Source of the DNA: SIG673 sp045638685
GTDB lineage: Bacteria > Bacillota > Clostridia > Oscillospirales > CAG-272
Length of the DNA stretch: 58,960 nt
Reading direction: 5' to 3'
NCBI GenBank assembly: GCA_045638685.1
Contig: JAZUBT010000023.1
Location: 1 to 58,960, forward strand
Shown piece by piece: positions 24,362 to 33,398 of this stretch (the stretch's first letter is position 1; every line of letters begins with the position of its first letter). The notes under the pieces were generated by a model that was not told where the DNA came from, searched no databases, and saw nothing but the letters and a program-made list of their open reading frames with translations. The position numbers were made by a program, and so were the translations under genes.

Positions 24362-25207
24362 TTAGGTTATATTTTTTCTTTTTTTGTAAATTTCGTTAAA
24401 TTCGTGCTTCTGCTCGCCCTGTTTGTATCCGCAAAAGGTATCGAGGCAAACGTTGTGAAGCGCATTATATATGTTCCTTATGATAAGTGGGTTTTCTTTT
24501 TTTAACGCGGAGAGCAGCTTTTTCGTCTCGCTGCGTTTACTGAGGTGCTCATCGGCTTCCGCCTTTTCGGTAAATCGGCAGGCGCACTGTAAAAACGAAA
24601 GCTCGTTATAATCTCTCCATGCGCAAATTGCGCTTTCCTCTACGGTGTAGAGAGGGCGTATAAGCTCCATTCCCTCGTGGCTTGTGCTTCTTAGCTTCGG
24701 CGGCATTCCCTGAAGCTGAGCGCCGTAAAACATTGCCATAACCGTTGTTTCAACAACGTCGTCAAGATGGTGTCCGAGCGCTATTTTGTTACAGCCGAGC
24801 GACCGCGCGAACTCATATAGGTATCCGCGCCTCATTCTCGCACAGAGGTAGCAGGGAGATTTTTCAACACCGCTTACCGAGTTAAATATATCGGAGTCGA
24901 AAACCTTTATTTCGATTCCGAGCTTACTTGCGTTATCAAGAATTTTCTTTCGGTTTTCGGGAAGATAACCGGGGTCCATAACGATATATTCAAGGGAAAA
25001 CGGTATTTCGGAAAATCTGTGGAGCATCTGCATAAGCTTTGCAAGTAAAGCGGAGTCCTTTCCGCCCGATATGCAAACCGCGATTTTGTCGTTTTCTTCT
25101 ATGAGCAGATATTTTTTAACCGATTCAATAAATGGATTCCATATCGTTTTGCGGAATTTTTTATTAATGCTTCGTTCTATAAGCTCCTGCTTTGATAAAA
25201 CCTTACT
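24362..25207 (-). CDS. TtcA/TilS-superfamily tRNA-thiolation ATPase
   Basis: 281 residues. PP-loop motif SGGKDS (48-53) for ATP binding, a CYLCARMRRG CxxC element and GHHLDDVVET, all as in the TtcA (tRNA 2-thiocytidine) family. A further CAC and a C-terminal Cys could help hold an iron-sulfur cluster. The start at 25207 is set by GAGG and by the promoter: the longer frame beginning at 25261 would start inside the -10 box. Role inferred: sulfur transfer to tRNA; the exact modified base is not proven. Confidence 0.85.
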   Translation of the reverse strand, partial: SKVLSKQELIERSINKKFRKTIWNPFIESVKKYLLIEENDKIAVCISGGKDSALLAKLMQMLHRFSEIPFSLEYIVMDPGYLPENRKKILDNASKLGIEIKVFDSDIFNSVSGVEKSPCYLCARMRRGYLYEFARSLGCNKIALGHHLDDVVETTVMAMFYGAQLQGMPPKLRSTSHEGMELIRPLYTVEESAICAWRDYNELSFLQCACRFTEKAEADEHLSKRSETKKLLSALKKENPLIIRNIYNALHNVCLDTFCGYKQGEQKHEFNEIYKKRKNIT

Positions 25208-25260
25208 CATATAACCTCTTTTAAATCGCGGACGTGCTTTCTTGCGAGTTGTTAATTTCA

Positions 25261-25289
25261 ATTATATCATTAATGGGGAGTAAAGTCAA
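25261..25289 (-). promoter_or_regulatory. Sigma-A-type promoter of the TtcA-like/uxuA unit
   Basis: Reverse strand: -35 TTGACT (25284-25289), 17-base spacer, -10 TATAAT (25261-25266). Transcription would start about 45 bases before the ATG at 25207. Confidence 0.8.
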
Positions 25290-25352
25290 GCATTTTTATT
25301 TAATAAAAATATTATTTTTACATTTATTTTAATATTTTTACATTATTTTGTG

Positions 25353-25381
25353 TTGACAAAATTTTTAACTTATATTATACT
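25353..25381 (+). promoter_or_regulatory. Sigma-A-type promoter of the 25469 gene
   Basis: -35 TTGACA (25353-25358), 17-base spacer, -10 TATACT (25376-25381). It is divergent from the TtcA promoter with AT-rich DNA between. Confidence 0.85.
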
Positions 25382-25468
25382 TTTATATGTGTGTGCGCGG
25401 CAAAGCTTGATAGCTTTCTGTAATTTTAGCGCGCAAACGCTTTTAATATCTGAATACGGAGTGGAAAA

Positions 25469-25678
25469 ATGCAGACAGAAGCTAAAAGAAAAACATTAAT
25501 TTGTCCAGGTTGTGGAGCGAAGCTTTTAAAGGTTACGGAATGCTTTGATTTAACGGTGGAATGTTTTTCTTGCGGATCTTCGGTTTCGGCAACTGTTTTA
25601 AGAGACGGAGGAATGGCTATTGATTATAAGCCGTGCTCCCGTGAATCCTTTTTCGTTGCCGGAAGCGGGCTAAAATAA
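25469..25678 (+). CDS. Small zinc-ribbon protein of unknown function
   Basis: 69 residues with two zinc-knuckle pairs, CPGCG (residues 12-16) and CFSCG, about 16 residues apart, and a short C-terminal tail. GGAG lies before the ATG, and a strong promoter precedes it, so expression is plausible. No enzyme motif is present. It could be an isolated zinc-ribbon adaptor. It is followed 39 bases later by an acetyltransferase gene. Confidence 0.7.
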   Translation: MQTEAKRKTLICPGCGAKLLKVTECFDLTVECFSCGSSVSATVLRDGGMAIDYKPCSRESFFVAGSGLK

Positions 25679-25717
25679 AAAGTAATTCGACCGCGCAATT
25701 AATGGGAGACGGAAAAT

Positions 25718-26263
25718 ATGGATGTCAGGCTGGAAAAAATAACAAAAGAATATTATAAAACGGTTAAAAGTCTGTATTTATCCGCGTTTCCGAGGGAGGA
25801 AAGACCGCCGTTTTATATTCTTAAAAGCAGGGAGAAAAACGGAAAGGGTGATTTTTATATTGCAAAGGACGGCGAAGGCTTTGTCGGCTTTGCATACGTG
25901 ATTCCTTATCTTGACACTGCTTATCTTTATTACTTTGCCGTTGAGGAAAATTTCCGAGGTAAGGGTTACGGAAGTGCTGTTCTTACCGAGCTTAAAAGGA
26001 TATATGACGGAAAACGGCTCTATTTAGCCAGAGAAAGCCTCGACGAGAGCGCCGATAACTGTCAGCAGAGAGTAAAGCGGCGAGAGTTTTATCTTAAAAA
26101 CGGATTTGTTGATTTGCCGATAAAGATAAAAGAGGCAAGTGTTACGTTTGACGTAATGGGTATAGGCGGTATTATTAAAAAAGAGGAATACGACGCTATG
26201 ATGACCGCCTTTTGCGGAAGGCTTTTAAGAAAGCTTGTCGATATGCGTCTTATTGAGGAATAG
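25718..26263 (+). CDS. GNAT-family N-acetyltransferase
   Basis: 181 residues. The acetyl-CoA-binding signature is clear: YLYYFAVEENFRGKGYGSAVL (beta4, then the R/QxxGxG/A loop RGKGYG). REFYLKNGFVD forms the usual helix-4/beta-6 end. AFPREERPPF near the N-terminus occurs in a subset of clostridial GNATs. The acceptor is unknown. GGGAG precedes the start and it probably shares the upstream promoter. Confidence 0.88.
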   Translation: MDVRLEKITKEYYKTVKSLYLSAFPREERPPFYILKSREKNGKGDFYIAKDGEGFVGFAYVIPYLDTAYLYYFAVEENFRGKGYGSAVLTELKRIYDGKRLYLARESLDESADNCQQRVKRREFYLKNGFVDLPIKIKEASVTFDVMGIGGIIKKEEYDAMMTAFCGRLLRKLVDMRLIEE

Positions 26264-26339
26264 ATTTTTCCGAAAAGCTTTTGCGATTTAAAACGAAAAA
26301 ACGGTTGTTCTTTTTGCTACTGTCCGTGGGGGAAAAGCG

Positions 26340-26840
26340 GTGATTAAAATGAAAAAGGTTATTGTTATAGGTTCGCCGGGAAGCGGAAAAAGCACGTTTT
26401 CAAGAAGGCTTCGGGACAAAACCGGACTTCCGCTTTACTATCTTGATATGATATGGCATAAGCCGGATAAAACCAACGCTTCAAGGGAAAGCTTCGACCA
26501 AAGACTTGGTGAGATACTTCTTAGCGACAGCTACATAATTGACGGAAATTACAGCCGCACGCTGGAAAGACGGTTTGACGCGTGCGATACCGTGTTCTTT
26601 ATGGATATTCCGACAGAGGAGTGTCTTAAAGGCGCTGAGGCGAGAATAGGGAAAAAACGGGAGGAGCTTCCGTGGATCGAGACGGAGCTTACACCGGAGT
26701 TCAAGGAATGGATACTTACTTTCCGCGAGCGCTCGCTTCCGAAAATTAACGCTCTTATAAAAAAACACAAAAATGAAAAAGAAATTTATATCTTCAAAAC
26801 AAGAGAAGAAGCTGACGAATATCTCAGGGGCCTTAGTTAA
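26340..26840 (+). CDS. P-loop kinase-like protein (adenylate kinase / topology-modulation type)
   Basis: 166 residues beginning GTG (26340) 7 bases after GGGGG; the ATG at 26349 would be too far from that site. Walker A GSPGSGKST near residue 12, then LPLYYLDMIWHKP, IIDGNYSRTL and RRFDACDTVFFMDIP. This is the arrangement of the FlaR-like/adenylate-kinase-related family often labelled DNA topology modulation protein. Likely a small-molecule NTP-dependent kinase; the substrate is unknown. Confidence 0.8.
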   Translation: MIKMKKVIVIGSPGSGKSTFSRRLRDKTGLPLYYLDMIWHKPDKTNASRESFDQRLGEILLSDSYIIDGNYSRTLERRFDACDTVFFMDIPTEECLKGAEARIGKKREELPWIETELTPEFKEWILTFRERSLPKINALIKKHKNEKEIYIFKTREEADEYLRGLS

Positions 26841-27013
26841 GCTAAAAACAGTTGTTATCAGATTTTAAAATATAAAAAACGATGTACTATTAAACGCCGG
26901 ATTAAAACGGGGAGCCATAAAGCTCTAAATTAAAAAATCAGGTTATAAAACACGGGTTAAAACGGCGCGTTACTAAACTAAAAAACAAAAAACGAAAGGA
27001 TACGTTTGCTTAG

Positions 27014-28746
27014 ATGAAAAGATGGATGAAATACGTCAGACCGTATTCAGCTTATTTTATTCTCGGTCCTCTTTGTATGATAATTGAGGTCATAGGCGAG
27101 GTGCTTATGCCGAAATATCTTGCGATGGTGCTGGGACAAAGCGTGGATGCGACTCCGGGATACAGTCTCGGTATAATGGCGCTTATGATACTTACTGCGC
27201 TGCTTATGATGGCGGGAGGTATGGGAGGCGCGTACTTCGGCGCCAAGGCGTCGGTAAATTTTGCCGCGGATCTGCGAAACGATATTATACCAAGGTGCAG
27301 GATTTTTCCTTTTCAAATATAGATAAATTCAGCGCGGGCTCGCTTGTTACCAGACTTACTAACGACGTAACACAGATGCAGAACTTTATTAATATGCTGC
27401 TTCGTATGTGCTTGCGTTCTCCCGGTATGATGATAGGAGCGCTCATTATGGCGGTAACGCTCCGTCCTTCACTTGCCGTTGTTCTTGCGGTTTCGATGCC
27501 CCTCCTTATTATTTCAATACTTTCGATAGTTTTCAGGGCATTTCCGAGATTTTCCAAAATGCAGGAAAAGGTTGACGGACTTAATAACACCGTTCAGGAA
27601 AACGTTACCAACGTAAGAGTGGTTAAGTCCTTCGTCAGAGAGGACTACGAAACTGTAAAATTCGGTAGAGCAAACAGCGATCTTAAAAATACCGGTATGT
27701 CGGCAATGAAAATAATGATACTGCTTTCTCCGGTTATGACGCTGTTTATGAACCTTACCGTAATGGCGGTAATATGGTTTGGCGGTAACATGGTTCTTTC
27801 CGAGACCGCTCCTATGCCTATTGAGGAGCTTTCCGCGTTTATTACGTACTGTACTCAAATTCTTACGTCGCTCATGATGATTACCATGATGATAATGATG
27901 TTTTCAAGGGCGATGGCCTCTGCAAAGCGTATAAGAGAGGTGCTTGACGAAACACCGGATATTAACGATAGCGAAGCCGCTAAAAAGGATTTAACCGTTA
28001 CCGAGGGTGAGGTTGAATTTAAAAACGTTTCCTTCAAATATTATAAAACGAGCGAGGAAAAGGTGCTTGACGACATCAATCTTAAGATAAAGGCGGGCAG
28101 CACCGTCGGTATCATAGGCTCAACGGGAAGCGGTAAAACCACTCTGGTTTCTATGATCGCAAGGCTTTATGACCCCGACGAGGGAGAGATTTTGGTTGAC
28201 GGAGTAAGCGTTAAGGATTACAGTCTTAAAAATCTCCGCGACGGCGTCGGAATGGTGCTTCAGAAGAACGTTCTTTTCTCGGGAACGATAGAGGAAAATC
28301 TCCGCTGGGGAGATGAGAACGCTACCGTGGACGAGTATAGCCGTTTTGCCGAATACGCGCAGGCGGATAAGTTCGTACGTAATTTCCCGCTCGGCTATCA
28401 GACCGAGATTGAGCAGGGAGGGGTTAACGTCTCCGGCGGACAGAAGCAGAGACTTTGTATCGCTCGCGCGCTGCTTAAAAAACCGAAGATACTTATACTT
28501 GACGACTCCACGAGTGCCGTTGATACCGCAACCGAGACGCAGATAAGACGCGCGTTCAAGGAGGAGCTCGACGGTTCTACCAAGATAATAATAGCGCAGA
28601 GAATAAGCTCTGTTAAGGAGTCCGATGAGATAGTGGTACTGAACGAGGGAAGAATTGTCGGCAGAGGTACGCACGATACTCTTATCGAAAGCTGCGAGGA
28701 ATATAAAGAAATTTATTATTCCCAGTCAGAGAAGAAGGAGGCGTGA
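27014..28746 (+). pseudogene. ABC exporter half 1 with an apparent 1-base deletion
   Basis: The first frame (27014-27322) gives the start of an exporter membrane domain (MKRWMKYVRPYSAYFIL...) up to DLRNDI, and then goes off family sequence. The second frame (27295-28746) continues QDFSFSNIDKFSAGSLVTRLTNDV and holds the rest of the membrane domain and a full nucleotide-binding domain: Walker A GSTGSGKTT, signature VSGGQKQR, Walker B ILDDSTSAVD. Restoring one T in GATATTATACC (near 27284-27288) would give DIYTKVQDFSF and a normal chain of about 577 residues. Either a real frameshift mutation or an assembly error. The partner half follows after 3 bases. Confidence 0.75.
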
Positions 28747-28749
28747 GTT

Positions 28750-30708
28750 ATGGCAAGAACATTAGAACAGCTTCAAAAGCAGTATAACAGCTCCGCTTCA
28801 ATGAATAAAAAGGGCGTTATGCCACCTCCCGGACCGAGAGGGAGACATAATCAAGGTATGGGCGGCAAGCCGAAAAACACCAAGAAAACGGTTAAAAGAC
28901 TTCTCGGCTACCTTTCGGCGTATAAATTCAGGCTTATAATAGTCGTGTTTACCATGATACTTGCAACCGTTACGTCTCTTATAGGCTCGTTTATGCTCGC
29001 GCCTATACTGAACAGAATAGTTCAGAAGCCTAACACGGGTGCGCTTGCGACAAAGGCTGACGCGGTTATTTCGAGGTTTTATGACCTGTTTAAGCCGGCT
29101 CTTTACTCGGTGTTCGAAAACCACAGAGCGGCTGATATACTTATGTACGTCGTTTCTGCTCTTATCGTGCTTGGAACGGTTTACGCAATAGGTATTATTT
29201 CGACCTACATTCAGCATAGGGTTATGATGGGTGTTTCTCAGGGAGTTCTTGAAAAAATCAGAACCGATCTCTTTGAAAAGCTACAGCGCCTTCCCGTAAA
29301 GTACTTTGATACCCACCCCACGGGTGAGGTTATGAGCCGCTTTACCAACGACGTCGATATAATAGGAATGATGATTGACAGCTCGCTTTTAAACATCATT
29401 TCGGGACTTATAACCATTGTCGGAACCTTTGTGTTTATGCTTACTACAAACTGGATTTTAACCTGCGTTACCGTAGTCTTTATTCCGATATTTATTATGG
29501 GCGGAGGTAAGATAGCAAAGCACAGCAGAAAATACTATTCGGGACAGCAGGCAGCGCTTGGCGCGGTTAACGGATATATAGAGGAAACGGTAACGGGACA
29601 GAAGGTTGTTAAGGTTTTTACACGTGAAAACGAATGTATAAGCGAGTTTGAAACGCTTAACGACGATCTTCGCGACAAGCAGTTCAAGGCGCAGTTTTTC
29701 GGAGGAATTATGGGCCCGATAATGGGCAACACGGGACAGATAAGCTACGCTCTTACCGTCGGTATAGGCGGAGTTCTTATGTGTACCACCGGCTTTTCCG
29801 TCGGTGAGCTTACCGTTTTCGCGCAGTATTCAAGACAGTTCTCTTTCCCGATAAACAATATTTCGATGCAGATAACCTCTATCTTTTCCGCTCTTGCGGG
29901 CGCGGAGCGTGTGTTCGCCGTAATGGATAGCGACCCCGAGATTCTTGACGCTGAAGAAGCGGGAACGCCCGAAATAAAGGGAGACGTTGTGTTTAAGGAC
30001 GTAAGCTTTGGATACGTTCCCGAGAAAACGGTTCTTAAAAACATCTCGCTTTACGCTCATCCCGGACAGAAAATAGCCTTTGTAGGTTCTACTGGCGCGG
30101 GAAAAACAACTATTACAAATCTTCTTAACCGCTTCTACGATATAGAGCAGGGTGAGATAACGATAGACGGTATTCCGCTTAAAAGCTTCGAGCGCGAGCA
30201 TCTGCGCAAAAATATCGCGATGGTGCTTCAGGATACCCACCTTTTCAGCGGAACGATAATGGAAAACATCCGTTACGGTAGGCTTGACGCCACCGACGAG
30301 GAGGTAATTCAGGCGGCTAAAACGGCTTCGGCTCACAGCTTTATAATGAGGCTTTCCGACGGTTATCAGACAAAGCTTGAGGGAGACGGTACTAACCTTT
30401 CTCAGGGACAGAGACAGCTTCTTAACATTGCCCGCGCGGCACTTTCCAAGGCGCCTATACTCGTTCTCGACGAGGCGACGAGCTCGGTTGATACGAGAAC
30501 GGAGCGACATATAGAGCACGGTATGGATAGGCTTATGAAGAGCAGAACCACCTTCGTTATCGCGCACAGACTTTCAACTGTAAGAAACTCAAACGCTATA
30601 ATGGTGCTTGAAAAGGGTGAGATAATCGAAAGAGGAACTCACGAGCAGCTGCTTGAAATGAAGGGAAGATATTACGAGCTTTACACAGGAAAGAAAGAGC
30701 TTGATTAA
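28750..30708 (+). CDS. ABC exporter half 2 (membrane plus ATPase domain)
   Basis: 652 residues. A 50-residue basic/proline N-terminal extension precedes six transmembrane helices (about 55-345) and a nucleotide-binding domain with Walker A GSTGAGKTT, a degenerate-type signature NLSQGQRQ (canonical SG is SQ) and Walker B VLDEATSSVD. It pairs with the preceding half as a heterodimeric multidrug/peptide/lipid exporter in the membrane. GGAGG lies in the end of the first gene. If the frameshift next door is real, this subunit would lack its partner. Confidence 0.9.
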   Translation: MARTLEQLQKQYNSSASMNKKGVMPPPGPRGRHNQGMGGKPKNTKKTVKRLLGYLSAYKFRLIIVVFTMILATVTSLIGSFMLAPILNRIVQKPNTGALATKADAVISRFYDLFKPALYSVFENHRAADILMYVVSALIVLGTVYAIGIISTYIQHRVMMGVSQGVLEKIRTDLFEKLQRLPVKYFDTHPTGEVMSRFTNDVDIIGMMIDSSLLNIISGLITIVGTFVFMLTTNWILTCVTVVFIPIFIMGGGKIAKHSRKYYSGQQAALGAVNGYIEETVTGQKVVKVFTRENECISEFETLNDDLRDKQFKAQFFGGIMGPIMGNTGQISYALTVGIGGVLMCTTGFSVGELTVFAQYSRQFSFPINNISMQITSIFSALAGAERVFAVMDSDPEILDAEEAGTPEIKGDVVFKDVSFGYVPEKTVLKNISLYAHPGQKIAFVGSTGAGKTTITNLLNRFYDIEQGEITIDGIPLKSFEREHLRKNIAMVLQDTHLFSGTIMENIRYGRLDATDEEVIQAAKTASAHSFIMRLSDGYQTKLEGDGTNLSQGQRQLLNIARAALSKAPILVLDEATSSVDTRTERHIEHGMDRLMKSRTTFVIAHRLSTVRNSNAIMVLEKGEIIERGTHEQLLEMKGRYYELYTGKKELD

Positions 30709-30720
30709 AACTAAAAAAGA

Positions 30721-30759
30721 AAACAGCTTTAGGATAAATGCCTAAAGCTGTTTTTTGTT
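30721..30759. terminator. Bidirectional terminator between the ABC and mtaB genes
   Basis: Perfect thirteen-base stem AAACAGCTTTAGG / CCTAAAGCTGTTT with a seven-base loop. A-rich sequence lies before it and T-rich sequence after it, so it can end transcription from both convergent genes. Confidence 0.92.
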
Positions 30760-32080
30760 ATTTGTTACTGTCGGAAATTATAACCGCGCTTGCCGTTGGT
30801 TCCTTCTCGTTTTCCGATACACCCGTAAGTCTTACCTTGCATATTTTCTCGGTCAGGCACTTTTTTCCTTCTGCCTTAACTCTTATAAAGTTTTCGGTGT
30901 GTCCGTAGAGGTAGCCGCTCGCGTAGGTTTCAAACAAAACGGAAAATTCTTCGCCGGAGTTTACGAGGTTCTCTATAATTTTTCTTCGGCTTTTCTCCAC
31001 CGCCTCCGAGATTTTCTCGCACCTCTCTGCCTTTATCCTCTCGTCAACCTGCATAGGCATTTCCGCCGCCTCCGTTCCGGGACGCTTAGAATACGGGAAA
31101 ACGTGAGCGGAAAGCAGAGAAAGCTTTTTGACGTTTTCAAGGGTGGTGTTAAAGTCCTCCTCCGTTTCTCCGGGAAAGCCGCAGATTATATCGGCGGTAA
31201 ACGTTACGCCGGGAATAGCGGATCGTATAGCCTCGCAGTTTCTCATCAGCATATCGGTATTGTATCTTCTTCGCATAGCGTTTAACGTTTTAGTGCAGCA
31301 GCTTTGCAGAGAAAGGTGGAAATGCGGGCAGATTTTTTTAATATCCTTAATACTGTCGGCAAATTTTTGGTTTATAAACGCGGGGTTAACCGAGCTAAGC
31401 CGTATCCTTTCAATTCCGGGGATTTCCGACAGAGACTTCATAAGCTCCGTCAGGTTATACTGGTACGAGCAGGTTTCGATACCCGTGAGAACTATCTCCT
31501 TGTATCCAAGAGCTGCTACCTCGCTAACCTCTTTTATAACGTCTGACGGCAACTTTGAACGCACCGGCCCCCTTACCTTCGGTATTACACAGTAGGCGCA
31601 TCTGTTCCCGCATCCGTCTTCAATTTTAATATACGCCCTCGTGTGGTCGGGCTTTTTTACCGAGTAGCTTTCGTACTCGTCCGTAGCGTCAAGCCGTCCG
31701 AAAATCGGCACGGGCAGCTCCTTGCCAACCGTTTCGAATACAGCTCTCGCCGCGTCAAGCTTAGAGGCGTTTCCCGAAACGTATTTTACACCCGGAATAG
31801 CGGCAACCGCATCGGGGTGAAGCTGAGACTGGCAGCCTGTAACGATTATAGGCGCATCTGGATTAAGCTTATGCGCTCTGTTAATCATTTTTCGTCCCTT
31901 TTTTTCGCTTTCCGCGGTAACGGCGCAGGTGTTTATTATATACGCGTCGCATTTCTCGGAAAAGCTTTTTATTACTACTCCGCGAGCTTCAAGATATTCG
32001 GATATGGCGCGGCTTTCGTATTGATTAACTCTGCAACCGAGAGTGCAGACAGCGACGCTTATTTTATCTAAGTCGTGCAT
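30758..32080 (-). CDS. mtaB: Threonylcarbamoyladenosine tRNA methylthiotransferase
   Basis: 440 residues. UPF0004 N-terminal domain with the three cluster cysteines (Cys16 in CTLGC, Cys52 in NTC, Cys83 in TGC), radical SAM motif CGNRCAYC (Cys157, Cys161, Cys164), and a C-terminal TRAM-like segment. TLGCRVNQYES is characteristic of MtaB rather than MiaB or RimO. It converts t6A37 of tRNA to ms2t6A. Leftward transcription from a promoter at 32123-32151. Confidence 0.93.
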   Translation of the reverse strand: MHDLDKISVAVCTLGCRVNQYESRAISEYLEARGVVIKSFSEKCDAYIINTCAVTAESEKKGRKMINRAHKLNPDAPIIVTGCQSQLHPDAVAAIPGVKYVSGNASKLDAARAVFETVGKELPVPIFGRLDATDEYESYSVKKPDHTRAYIKIEDGCGNRCAYCVIPKVRGPVRSKLPSDVIKEVSEVAALGYKEIVLTGIETCSYQYNLTELMKSLSEIPGIERIRLSSVNPAFINQKFADSIKDIKKICPHFHLSLQSCCTKTLNAMRRRYNTDMLMRNCEAIRSAIPGVTFTADIICGFPGETEEDFNTTLENVKKLSLLSAHVFPYSKRPGTEAAEMPMQVDERIKAERCEKISEAVEKSRRKIIENLVNSGEEFSVLFETYASGYLYGHTENFIRVKAEGKKCLTEKICKVRLTGVSENEKEPTASAVIISDSNK

Positions 32081-32122
32081 TTATTTCTCCGTTCTGACCT
32101 AAAAATTACTTTTCGTATAATA

Positions 32123-32151
32123 AATATAACATAAAAGTCGGGAAAAATCAA
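32123..32151 (-). promoter_or_regulatory. Sigma-A-type promoter of mtaB
   Basis: Reverse strand: -35 TTGATT (32146-32151), 17-base spacer, -10 TATATT (32123-32128), about 40 bases before the start codon. Confidence 0.7.
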
Positions 32152-32172
32152 GAGTGCGCGGAATTTTTAAAG

Positions 32173-32387
32173 GTGAAAATTAATTTCACATAAACATAAT
32201 AAGGTATAATTTTTATTTCGACAAAAAATTTTATAGGAAAAAATGACGAGCGCCGCCGTTAAGAAATAGGTATAGAGCGATCTCGGAAAGAAGCGTATTG
32301 CTGCTATGTGATTTTTATTGTAACGCGGCGGTTTTTTATAACGCATAGTAACGAATGGGAAATTTTTTCTCATTCGTTTTATTTTTC
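32173..32387 (+). ncRNA. Possible short non-coding transcript ending in a hairpin
   Basis: An inverted repeat GTGAAA/TTTCAC (32173-32189) precedes a -10-like TATAAT (32205-32210). Downstream, GCCGCCGTTA (about 32232) can pair with TAACGCGGCGG (about 32319) with a bulge, followed by TTTTTT. A second hairpin CGAATGGGA / TCTCATTCG (32352-32376) is followed by TTTTATTTTT. No good -35 is seen and no RNA family is recognised. This fills most of the 538-base gap 32081-32618, which has no protein gene. Confidence 0.3.
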
Positions 32388-32451
32388 CTTGTTAAAGACG
32401 CCCCTTTAAGGGTTAAATACACGGATTTATATGTTTGTTTTTCACATATGG

Positions 32452-32465
32452 CGAACAAATGTTCG
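32452..32465. promoter_or_regulatory. LexA/SOS box
   Basis: Perfect palindrome CGAACAAATGTTCG, matching the Gram-positive LexA (DinR) consensus CGAAC-N4-GTTCG. It lies 9 bases upstream of the -35 of the phage-module promoter, so LexA should repress it and DNA damage should release it. Confidence 0.85.
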
Positions 32466-32474
32466 TGTTTTGCA

Positions 32475-32503
32475 TTGAGTACACGTTAGAAAAATGGTAA
32501 AAT
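32475..32503 (+). promoter_or_regulatory. SOS-controlled promoter of the phage head module
   Basis: -35 TTGAGT (32475-32480), 17-base spacer, -10 TAAAAT (32498-32503). It reads into the small protein, terminase and portal genes. Confidence 0.75.
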
Positions 32504-32618
32504 GGTTACAGCGGTAGAGAGAGGACGAAAGAGCTTAATGCGGATTTATACAACGCAGAGCCTTTTGCAATACGGAAAAGCTCGAATGTCGTAATTTGTC
32601 GAAGGACGAGGGAGAAAT

Positions 32619-32831
32619 TTGAAGGGTGAGAAAAGGGAGCCGATAGTCAGCGAGAAAAATAATGAGGGAGCCTTGCGGGAAAAAGACTGTATTGAATGCA
32701 ATGCTTTTACGGACTGCGTTGATGAATACGTCTGCTCCTTATGCGGTGAAATTATTTCCTCGGAAATATATACCGATAGGTTTCACGAGTTTCTTTGCAA
32801 ACGGTGTCTTCTTCATTTGCATCGGATTTAA
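32619..32831 (+). CDS. Small cysteine-rich (zinc-finger-like) phage protein
   Basis: 70 residues, TTG start 7 bases after GGGAG. It has three CxxC pairs (CIEC, CSLC, CKRC) and a histidine-rich end, so one zinc site of treble-clef type is possible. First gene after the SOS promoter. The function is unknown; candidates are a regulator or a packaging factor. An overlapping frame (32662-32877) has no cysteine pattern and a weaker start, so this one is preferred. Confidence 0.5.
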   Translation: MKGEKREPIVSEKNNEGALREKDCIECNAFTDCVDEYVCSLCGEIISSEIYTDRFHEFLCKRCLLHLHRI

Positions 32832-32873
32832 AAAAGAGGGGGAGTTACTTACGAAAGGGAATAGTGGTAGAAA

Positions 32874-33323
32874 ATGAAAGACAAAAGCATAGGTCTGTCT
32901 TCGGGTTTTGACTGTTGTGGCGAAAATAAGGAAAACGAGTCTTCTTTAACGGGCTGCCAGTCTCTCGGCAGTGAGGTAGGCGCTTCGGAAAAGGTAAAAA
33001 AAGAGAGGAAACCTGCGAAAAAGAGAGTTAAAAGCAAAAAGGGTGCCGTAGCGGAAAAGCTCCGGCCGCTCAGGGTTGCGGCTGAAAATATAGCGGATAT
33101 GCTTTCCGCTCTTTCGGAAGACGAGGAGCTGTTCGTAGTCTCTCAGGACGAAAAGCCACCGCGCCGTATAGATACCAAAACCCTAAAGGAATTTTCCTCC
33201 GTAATAAAAGAGATTACCGGTGTTATCTGCGAGCTTAACGGCATATCTACCGCCGGTGGCGGTGAGGCCGCCGGGGCGGTGAAAATTGAGTTCGATGAAG
33301 AAGCGGCGGCTTGTAGCCAATGA
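32874..33323 (+). CDS. Hypothetical phage protein, possible small terminase subunit
   Basis: 149 residues: a low-complexity Ser/Glu/Cys N-terminus, a strongly basic stretch (KKERKPAKKRVKSKK, about 42-56), then helices (about 62-125) and an acidic tail. Position directly before the large terminase and a basic DNA-binding-like region suggest the small terminase role, but no helix-turn-helix is obvious. The ribosome binding site is weak (AAAGGGA, long spacing). Confidence 0.45.
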   Translation: MKDKSIGLSSGFDCCGENKENESSLTGCQSLGSEVGASEKVKKERKPAKKRVKSKKGAVAEKLRPLRVAAENIADMLSALSEDEELFVVSQDEKPPRRIDTKTLKEFSSVIKEITGVICELNGISTAGGGEAAGAVKIEFDEEAAACSQ

Positions 33324-33398
33324 AGGTGAAGACAGAATTTACCGTGAAAGCAGAGGCTTGTAGTCTGTGAAATCAAAAGCTGAATTTTTTAATGGAGT

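Noticed and set aside
32662..32877. Alternative small phage gene overlapping 32619-32831
   Set aside because: No cysteine pattern or recognised motif; the other frame has a better site and three CxxC pairs.
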